Shown one piece after another: positions 1 through 6,000 of a stretch of DNA of 6,708 nt. Source of the DNA: JADLGJ01 sp031423615 (lineage in GTDB: Bacteria; Omnitrophota; Gorgyraeia; Zapsychrales; JANLHA01). The notes beneath the pieces are model-generated. The model had not been told where the DNA came from and searched no databases. It was given only the letters and a program-made list of their open reading frames with translations. The position numbers were made by a program, and so were the translations under genes. Within the stretch, counting starts at the first letter, position 1, and each line of letters starts with the position of its first letter. The stretch is from the NCBI GenBank assembly GCA_031423615.1, contig JANPFV010000073.1, forward strand, positions 1-6,708, written 5' to 3'.

Positions 1-444
1 CGACAAAAGCACATTATTGACCGCTGAAGAAGCTCGGACATATCGCACAGGAAGATTAAGAAAATTCTCTCCGCCGGAAAAATATTTTCTGGGAATAGGA
101 TCGTCGGTGCCGTTGGCTTCTTCTTTAATAACGTTGTAAGCGCCTTTTTTAAAAGCTTGGAGATATTGATCGTAAACTTTTTCTTTGATATCTTTGACGT
201 CGCTTTCTACACCCGCAACTTTCGATTTGTCGGCGTAGATGCGGCCCAGTAAAGAATCCTTGAGGGCTTTTTTGTACCATGCTGCTAAGATGACCGATTG
301 ATAAACTTGCCGGGTTTGGGCGAAATTTTTGCCGGTATTGACTTCTTCGACGAGCTTAGGAAGGATCATTTCGCGAAAAACAGCGGTGGATAATTTGCTT
401 ACGTCATTAGATGAAAAAGTAGGGACAGTCCCTACTTTTTCTAT
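1..444. repeat. Direct repeat copy 1 (partner 6223-6666)
   Basis: This segment aligns without gaps to 6223-6666 at a constant offset of 6222. Positions 1-126 are identical. Positions 127-414 carry about 37 substitutions by eye, mostly at third codon positions. Positions 415-444, which cover most of a palindrome, are identical again. Homology stops at 444/6666, and in this copy the next base begins the 69-bp element. The left end of the repeat is cut by the window edge, so its full length is unknown. Confidence 0.95.
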
Positions 445-471
445 GTCATTCCCGCGAAAGCGGGAATCCAT
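1..471 (-). CDS. Second copy of the Omnitrophota-type giant-protein module, N-terminal part (3' end outside window)
   Basis: The frame reads leftward and runs off the left edge, giving 157 codons from an ATG at 471-469. A stop (TAA, 477-475) lies just upstream in frame. From the second possible start (ATG 369-367) the protein is nearly identical to the first 123 residues of the giant gene at the right: only two substitutions (E for Q and Q for A, about residues 63 and 71), with all other base changes silent. Visible motifs are EVNTGKNFAQTRQVYQS, WYKKALKDSLL, YADKSKVAGVE and RKYFSGG. I recognise these as a block recurring in giant proteins of Omnitrophota; its biochemical role is unknown to me. 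The segment between the two ATGs is odd. Its first codons (MDSRFRGND) come from a REP-like element and the next (EKVGTVPTF) from a palindrome, so the natural 5' end has probably been lost and this may be a 5'-truncated paralogue. No convincing ribosome binding site precedes either ATG. Whether the gene is whole beyond the left edge cannot be seen. Confidence 0.6.
   Translation of the reverse strand, partial: MDSRFRGNDIEKVGTVPTFSSNDVSKLSTAVFREMILPKLVEEVNTGKNFAQTRQVYQSVILAAWYKKALKDSLLGRIYADKSKVAGVESDVKDIKEKVYDQYLQAFKKGAYNVIKEEANGTDDPIPRKYFSGGENFLNLPVRYVRASSAVNNVLLS
414..440. repeat. Perfect 27-nt palindrome of the AGGGACAGTCCCT type (REP-like; possible terminator)
   Basis: Two 13-bp arms (AAAAAGTAGGGAC and its complement) flank a single central A. 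The stem with A-tract and T-tract looks like a bidirectional intrinsic terminator and lies about 80 bases past the stop of the radical SAM gene. It is also inside the open frame of the copy-1 protein, where it encodes part of EKVGTVPTF. The same palindrome recurs at 6637-6661, and a cut copy starts at 6697. This suggests a dispersed REP family rather than a dedicated terminator. Such palindromes are often mobilised by REP-associated tyrosine transposases (IS200/IS605-like); that link is inference here. Confidence 0.8.
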
Positions 472-513
472 TCTTTAAATTGTGGATCCCCTCTAAGAGA
501 TTGCGGGGATGAC
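445..513. repeat. 69-bp REP/MITE-like element with GTCATTCCCGC-type inverted ends
   Basis: The element begins GTCATTCCCGC and ends GCGGGGATGAC; the ends are inverted repeats with one mismatch in 11. The left half folds into an 8-bp hairpin (ATTCCCGC, 448-455, with GCGGGAAT, 460-467) closed by a GAAA loop. The right half folds as ATCCCC (486-491) with GGGGAT (505-510). Two hairpins in opposite orientation resemble the widespread intergenic elements of the TCATTCCCGCGAAAGCGGGAAT type known from many bacterial genomes (family knowledge; compare dRS3-like repeats). It fills the gap between the radical SAM gene and the copy-1 module and supplies that module's nearest in-frame ATG at 471-469. Confidence 0.85.
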
Positions 514-517
514 AAAA

Positions 518-1930
518 CTAAATAGTGTCACTATTTGTAATTATTTCACTCTGCAATTTCTTTAAATACTCTTCTTTATCATCCCTATAAAATAAATTCA
601 TGGTATCAAAAGGGATCACTCGACCATCTTTATGTACGATATGAACACAAGATTTCTTGGCAACACGCACATCGAAATTATACTTATCAATGAACTGCAT
701 AATAATGACCCGAAAAATATTATCATATTTTAATTGTGGCGCTTTGATTTTAGGCAAACAACATAATAACGCCTGCAGTGTCTGAGGAATAGCCTCCCCA
801 CACTTACCAGTATCGAATACGTTAATGATTTTCTGCTGCATCTCGGGATCTTTTTCATAAACAATTGTATTTTTCTCGTCTTCTAATAAATCACGAGGAT
901 TTATATACCGTGTTAATGGAATAACCTGGCCAGCTAACTTTAAAGCATATCCCATAGCTAACGCATCTGAATTACAAGGAACAGGTAAAATATCATTCGC
1001 AGTAAATATTCCGCTTTGATCAATAACAGCCTGTCGAACTTCGGTTAAAGTTACTCGATCTGTTGCTGGATTAAAGTTTTCTAAACGTCCTGCAGATTGC
1101 GTGGGCTGTAAGGTGACGCCACGGATGCATTTCTGTTGCAGAGCATATTGAATAATCTTTCCTATTTCATGCATATTTAAATCTTTTTGCAACGTCACGA
1201 CTAGCGTGGTCGATAAATTATATTTATTTAAATTATCCAGAGCTTTTTGCCTTACTTCACGCAAGTCTTCTCCTCGCATCATTTTTAACGTTTCTGCTTC
1301 AAAAGAATCGAACTGTAAATAAATTTCAAAAGCCGGCATATACGTTGCTAGTCGCTTAACGAATTCTTCATCCTTTGCAATACGGATACCATTTGTATTT
1401 ACCATCAAATGGCGAAAGGGCTTAGTCTTGGCAATATCCAATATTTTGAAGAAATCAGGATGAATGGTGGGCTCTCCTCCACTGATTTGTATAACATCTG
1501 GCTCACCTTCATTGGCAACAATAATATCGAACATCCGTTCAACTTCTTCAATAGTTCGATGACGCCCATAATGAGGTGAAGATTCGGCAAAACACGTTGG
1601 GCAGGTCAAATTGCAGCGGTCGGTAATCTCAATGACTGTAAGGCAGGAGTGCTGTTGGTGATCTGGACAAAGACCACAGTCATAAGGACAGCCATATTTA
1701 ATTTCAGTATTAAACCTTAGCGGAGCACTGGGAGGCTTTAAATAATCACGGGTCATTTTATAATACTCTACGTCGGTGGCAATCAAAACCTTTTCAGCAC
1801 CATGAATGAGGCAACGCTTCATCATATAGACTTTGTCATCTTGAATAATAATCTTTGCTTCCACCTTACGTAAACATTCAGAGCAAAGACTTACTGTAAA
1901 ATCATAAAATAGATAATTTCGATTCGGCAT
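518..1930 (-). CDS. Cysteine-rich radical SAM enzyme, tetraether-synthase-like (COG1964) family
   Basis: This 470-residue protein has the radical SAM signature CNLTCPTC (C106, C110, C113), which holds a 4Fe-4S cluster that cleaves S-adenosylmethionine, followed by the GGE-type motif SGGEP (150-154). Extra cysteines suggest further metal sites: CSEC and C40 followed by IHG (16-43, rubredoxin- or zinc-ribbon-like); CPYDCGLCPDHQQHSC (81-96); and C-terminal C319, C377, C390, C391 and C428. This arrangement matches the COG1964/MJ0619 group, whose archaeal member Tes joins lipid chains by C-C bonds. I recall bacterial members with the same PC-x-x-DALAMGYALK and SCVHIVH motifs. Length fits that family, so the protein looks complete; only its last five residues come from a palindrome. 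AAGGAG at 1940-1935 supports the ATG at 1930. The gene overlaps the upstream Lgt-like gene by 29 bases, implying translational coupling. The likely substrate is a membrane lipid or lipid-linked molecule (inference); the actual reaction is unknown. Confidence 0.9.
   Translation of the reverse strand: MPNRNYLFYDFTVSLCSECLRKVEAKIIIQDDKVYMMKRCLIHGAEKVLIATDVEYYKMTRDYLKPPSAPLRFNTEIKYGCPYDCGLCPDHQQHSCLTVIEITDRCNLTCPTCFAESSPHYGRHRTIEEVERMFDIIVANEGEPDVIQISGGEPTIHPDFFKILDIAKTKPFRHLMVNTNGIRIAKDEEFVKRLATYMPAFEIYLQFDSFEAETLKMMRGEDLREVRQKALDNLNKYNLSTTLVVTLQKDLNMHEIGKIIQYALQQKCIRGVTLQPTQSAGRLENFNPATDRVTLTEVRQAVIDQSGIFTANDILPVPCNSDALAMGYALKLAGQVIPLTRYINPRDLLEDEKNTIVYEKDPEMQQKIINVFDTGKCGEAIPQTLQALLCCLPKIKAPQLKYDNIFRVIIMQFIDKYNFDVRVAKKSCVHIVHKDGRVIPFDTMNLFYRDDKEEYLKKLQSEIITNSDTI
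520..536. repeat. 17-nt palindrome with AAATAGTG/CACTATTT arms, at the 3' end of the radical SAM gene
   Basis: Perfect 8-bp arms flank one central base. Read on the minus strand, the palindrome encodes the last residues (NSDTI) of the radical SAM protein and overlaps its TAG stop (520-518). The same arms occur at 2992-3016 with a longer loop, so the three-gene cassette is bracketed by related palindromes. A role in transcription termination is possible, but there is no clear T-tract. Confidence 0.75.
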
Positions 1931-2678
1931 TTTTCTCCTTTAGAAAATTCTTTGGATTTAGAAGAAATGGCAAATAATAGACGCATCCTAAAATACAAGC
2001 AACCTGTACCGCAGAAAGACCAAAAAAATCAAAATTAACCGGCTTAATCCATTCCGTTAGAAAACGAAAAATTATGTAGCTCATTACAAAAACCTTAAAC
2101 CGTACACCTTCTCTTAATCTCTGTTCAAAATTCTTTATTAATATCCATATAACCCCCAAAAAAATGATCTCATATAATTGCGCGGGATGCCGCAGAACAC
2201 CATCTCCCATATCCATAGCCCATGGTAAATGCGTTGGTATTCCGTGAGTTCCATCAAAAACACCTTGGCTAAAACAACCTATTCTTCCAATGATCATTCC
2301 CAATATAATTGGATATACAAATAAATCTCCTGTTGCTTTTTGAATACCCAAAAATTTCTTAACAATTTCCACACTCAAAACTCCCCCTACAAGACCACCT
2401 AAAATAGACTTATTACTTATCAAATGAACTAAAATCATTTTGAATGATTCTAAACCAGTCTGAGGAAGGCTAAAATAACCAACAAGGCGAGATCCTACCA
2501 ATGCCCCTAATGCTGCGGCTATGATAATAGTAATTCGATTATCAAATGACATCCAATCATGAAAACGTCTTCTAATAGAGAGGTAGTATTGAAATCCTAA
2601 ACTATATGCCAGCATCTCAAAAACCAGATGGGAATTAATCGTTGCGCTGCCGATAGGAATATTTATTGGAAAATGCAT
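1902..2678 (-). CDS. Lgt-like integral membrane protein (divergent prolipoprotein diacylglyceryl transferase family)
   Basis: This 258-residue polytopic membrane protein has about seven hydrophobic segments. It aligns by eye with the Lgt signature: GRIGCF..G...G at 131-143, then RHPAQLYE at 163-170, and Y201...FR205F..E209 near the end. Relative to E. coli Lgt, the phosphatidylglycerol-contacting positions R143, Y235, R239 and E243 appear kept (R132, Y201, R205, E209). H103, N146 and E151 are replaced by L93, C135 and V140. True Lgt transfers diacylglycerol to lipobox cysteines; with these changes that activity is doubtful, and a related lipid-handling reaction is more likely. It closely resembles a bacterial Lgt-like group that I recall next to Tes-like radical SAM genes. 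The ATG at 2678 is 11 bases after the stop of the small membrane protein, with only a weak GGA upstream. Its 3' end carries the ribosome binding site of the radical SAM gene, which it overlaps by 29 bases. Lgt fold: sure; function: unsure. Confidence 0.87.
   Translation of the reverse strand: MHFPINIPIGSATINSHLVFEMLAYSLGFQYYLSIRRRFHDWMSFDNRITIIIAAALGALVGSRLVGYFSLPQTGLESFKMILVHLISNKSILGGLVGGVLSVEIVKKFLGIQKATGDLFVYPIILGMIIGRIGCFSQGVFDGTHGIPTHLPWAMDMGDGVLRHPAQLYEIIFLGVIWILIKNFEQRLREGVRFKVFVMSYIIFRFLTEWIKPVNFDFFGLSAVQVACILGCVYYLPFLLNPKNFLKEKNAESKLSIL
1935..1940 (-). promoter_or_regulatory. Ribosome binding site of the radical SAM gene
   Basis: AAGGAG on the minus strand lies 4 bases before the ATG at 1930-1928 and within the last codons of the Lgt-like gene. 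It is the strongest Shine-Dalgarno match in the window and fixes the radical SAM start. Confidence 0.75.
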
Positions 2679-2689
2679 TATTTAATCCA

Positions 2690-2974
2690 TCAGAATAAGA
2701 AAGTTCCTCCAAAGCATAGCGGAACACCTATTAAAAGAACTATAAGCATGCTTAAGAAATAGGACTTAGCATTTCCGTCTTTCTTAAGAAGACTAATGAT
2801 TCCTAGAACAATGTTTACAAAAGATTGAAATGCTATTAGCCCACAAAATAACATCATTGATGTTAGACCTCTATAACTTCCCGAGGAAGAATTAAAATGA
2901 TCAATGAATGAAAATAGCAAGCTTGATAGAATAATTATCATCATGTTAACTTTTATAATCTTAGACATGTTCAT
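2690..2974 (-). CDS. Small hydrophobic membrane protein, unrecognised
   Basis: This protein of 94 residues (92 from the second ATG) is almost wholly hydrophobic. Likely membrane segments lie near residues 8-26, 38-63 and 71-94, with a short polar loop (KKDGNAKS, 64-71). I recognise no family or catalytic motif. It is the first gene of the compact cassette and its TGA is 11 bases before the Lgt-like start, so co-transcription and a membrane partner role for the Lgt-like protein are plausible inferences. The start is ambiguous: AAAGGG (2980-2975) abuts the ATG at 2974, too close for it, but is well spaced (6 bases) for the in-frame ATG at 2968. A weaker AAGAG further upstream could serve the first ATG. 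The sequence is AT-rich, like the rest of the cassette and apparently more so than the flanking giant-protein modules. Confidence 0.75.
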   Translation of the reverse strand: MNMSKIIKVNMMIIILSSLLFSFIDHFNSSSGSYRGLTSMMLFCGLIAFQSFVNIVLGIISLLKKDGNAKSYFLSMLIVLLIGVPLCFGGTFLF

Positions 2975-2980
2975 CCCTTT
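2975..2980 (-). promoter_or_regulatory. Ribosome binding site favouring the second ATG (2968) of the small membrane protein
   Basis: AAAGGG on the minus strand sits directly against the first ATG but 6 bases from the second, so the protein probably begins at MSKIIKV rather than MNMSKIIKV. Confidence 0.45.
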
Positions 2981-2991
2981 TCTCTTTCTAC

Positions 2992-3016
2992 TTAAATAGT
3001 GACAGGCACTATTTAA
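2992..3016. repeat. Palindrome with AAATAGTG/CACTATTT arms at the 3' end of the giant gene (possible terminator)
   Basis: Perfect 10-bp arms (TTAAATAGTG, 2992-3001, and CACTATTTAA, 3007-3016) enclose a 5-base loop (ACAGG). The TAA stop of the giant gene (3015-3013) is inside the right arm. The hairpin lies between this gene and the small membrane protein gene, so it could stop or attenuate transcription, though no T-tract follows. The arms match the palindrome at 520-536. With AGGGACAGTCCCT-type elements it shares the TAGNGACAG core with a paired T-A to G-C exchange, which suggests one REP superfamily. Confidence 0.8.
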
Positions 3017-6000
3017 CTACTGGTCAAAACCGCCGGCGGCTGGGCATCCAACTGCCCTAAAATGGGCAAGGTCTGGACATTGATGGGCATGATATTGATG
3101 ATGACCGGATAAAGACCTTTGATATTAATATTTTCCAAATTCTGTTGCGGCAAAGGCAGAGGCACCCCACGCCCGTCGCGCTTGATTTGCAAATTGAGCT
3201 TTGAAGGATCAAAATCAATCCCGCCTGTTTTATTTTCCGCCGGCATTAATGCTTCCTTAACCCCTTCAGGAAGATCTTTTTCTTCTACGATATCCATCTG
3301 TAATGGTGATCCGCTAAATTTTAAAAATTTAGGCTTCCAACCCCCATCCGTTCTTTTAAACACATACAATGCTACACCATTAAAGTCAGGAGCTTCGGGG
3401 GTAGTATTATATGTAGCCATGCCAACCACATTCGGAGCAAATCGAGGAGGAGAGCTTCCTTCTTCCGAATCTAAAATTAATAATCCTGCAACACTGTTCA
3501 TCGTATGCGCGATTAATCGAAATGGAGGTTTTTTTCTACCTTCTCCATCTGTTTTTTCTAAATCAACCAAAAACGGCTTATTAATCTGGGAAATTCTTTT
3601 CTGAAGGTCTCTAAGATCAGAGAGAATATCATTAGGCATTTGCCAACTGGATACATAGGCTGAACGTTCCTCTGGAGAAGAAGCATGCTTTGCTTTTAAA
3701 TCTTTAATATGAAGTTTGGCAACATACGCCTCCAACCTGAATTCCCTACCTATATTAATAAATCCCAATTTAGCATATAACGCTAAAGCATTAGGATAGT
3801 TAGTCCTCACTGATAGATAAAGATCAGTCATACCCTCCTCTGCGGCCTTTTGAGCAAGAGTTCTGATTAATTCTTCTGCTAAACCTTGATTTCGGAATTC
3901 CTCTTTAATACCTATGGGACTAATCCACAAAGAATTATTTTCATACTTATCCGCAAGAAGAAAACCTCTTAACGCCGAGGTTTGCGGGTCTAAAACAACA
4001 AGGGAGTGCCCATGCTCTAAGGTTCTCTCAAGATTCTCTGTTGATTCGGTCGGATCCTTGTCCAAGGGCACAATATAGATATCATCGTGATTAATTTCAG
4101 TAAAAAGGTCATTGATAGCGTGTTTGATTCTTTCTTTCTCACTATCATCCAAAGAAGAAAAAGCCACAATTTTCGTTGCTTCAGTCGTTTTGGAATCTTC
4201 TTCTTGGATTTGTTCCGTCGGTTTCGGCGCACTCCTAGCTTTATGCTGGGCTTGCGGTTGTTGGGCAAGATATTGCTGTTGTTGAGATTGTATGACTTGC
4301 CCGGCGCTGTCAGATGAAACTTCCCCCACCGTACTTGACGCACTGGAGGCTTCACCTGTGACATACCAATGCGTTATCGATAAAACCGAGTTAAACTCTG
4401 AAATGATTCCTTCTTTATCTAAACCATTTCTTGCTAAAACTTTACCAAAGCTCATTTCTAAAGCTTGACCGGTGGCATCCAATTGACCCATAGCCTCAAG
4501 AATGGACCCGGGATTAAAACCTTGAACAGTTTGTTTATTAAATTTTTTCTCAAATTGAGTAAACTCACCAACAGCTTTTTTCGCATCCTTAGCCGCCATG
4601 ATGGCTCTTGCTAAATCTAAGGCGTTCAAATAGACCTCAGGTTGCGTGGGGACGGATCCATCAAGAATAAGATCGTAGGCTCCTTGGAGCAATTCCACAA
4701 AATCTAAATCGATATTTTCCTCTTCGCGCGTGGCTTTCAGCCTTTCAAAGGAAGACTGAACCAAAGCGCTGATCCGGGGATTTTTGCTTTGCAATTTCTC
4801 ATTTGCTAATCGAATTATATTCCCTATTTTCGATGCGGCGTCTGGATCCATGGATTGAACGCTTAATTCAGTAAAGAATCTTAAGAAATCACCTTTATCA
4901 TTGTACTCCGAAGAAATTAAAATATTTAAAGCCAGCCTTCGAAATTCAATGTTCAAAACGCGATCTTTAAACTTATGCTTTTCCCGGATCGCTTTTACTT
5001 TCATTGCCAAAGCGTTAACACTCATCTCAACCGAGTTTATAAGTGTGTCCCTGACCTCATATACGTTTGCATAATCAGGAACTGAAAAAATCCCAAATCT
5101 TCTTAATAATAAAGCATTGTCTAGAAAAAATTTGGTTGCCCCCTCCTTCGTTTTCATTGCATATCCCCTTCGGCCCGTCGCAAACCTAACCTCCTGATAC
5201 CAGGTTCGCTGATTCCAAATAAGATTTGCAAAGAAATATCTAACGTCCGGATTAACCGAGAGAATGCTATCTTTATCTTTTAATGTATGTCTGATAAATT
5301 CATCCACAGCTTCATAAATCGCTTCATCGATCTCCTCGGTCTCGGTCAATGAACTTGAAGCTACCTGATCAAATAACTCACCTGAAACCGCGCTCGATGC
5401 GGAGAGAGCCTTTCTGATATTTTCAACTTTCTCCACAGTTTGGGGAGAAAGTTTATACAGAAATCCAGATTCTCCTGTACTCACTCTTATTCCGGCAGCG
5501 GATAAAACTTGTTCGAATCTTTCTTGATTAGATTCAAAGTTATATGGGCGTTGCTCGTGGACAATTGCCATTTGCAAGACAATATTCCGAGGTATTGTCG
5601 GTGTGTCTTTAAGACCGGAAATAAGCCCCGGGCCGTCTTGCCGCGCAAAATATTCCCTCATTCCTAATTGCCATACAACAAAATTGTTTTCAGCCATTTT
5701 TTTTATTTGACTGATAATCTCTTCACCGGCACGATCAAGCTTCCCAAGCAAATTTTCTTCAATCAAATAGCGGGTCGCTTTACCTGACTGTATATTTAAT
5801 TTTGGAATATAAGCCTTAATTCCTAACACTCTTTGAATATCCGGTTGAATATTAGTTATTGCTCTACTATATTTTCTCTCGATTGCATTTGCCGCAACCG
5901 AAGTGTTGTTGTCGGGAGAGGGATCCGTAAAATGATTTTTCAAATGTCGAATTAACAATATTTTCAAGATTCTTTTAGCTTCCTGCGGATCAATCGCAAC

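Noticed and set aside
414..513. CRISPR array or tRNA in the hairpin-rich gap
   Set aside because: There are only single copies of unrelated hairpins, without regular repeat-spacer units, and no cloverleaf or anticodon arm.
1405..1590. 61-codon minus-strand frame inside the radical SAM gene
   Set aside because: It lies wholly within the catalytic core of the radical SAM gene in another frame.
1902..2678. Calling the gene lgt outright
   Set aside because: The His, Asn and Glu positions needed by true Lgt are replaced, and the neighbour is a radical SAM enzyme, so the symbol would mislead.
3119..3604. 161-codon open frame on the plus strand
   Set aside because: It is antisense to the conserved C-terminal region of the giant gene; its product is low-complexity Ser/Pro-rich with no motif or ribosome binding site.
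4087..4317. 76-codon plus-strand frame opposite the giant gene
   Set aside because: Antisense shadow of the linker/GNAT region, with no motif or start signal.
4017..4364. 115-codon minus-strand frame inside the giant gene
   Set aside because: It overlaps the Gln-rich linker and GNAT start in another frame; the Lys/Arg-rich product looks like a frame shadow.
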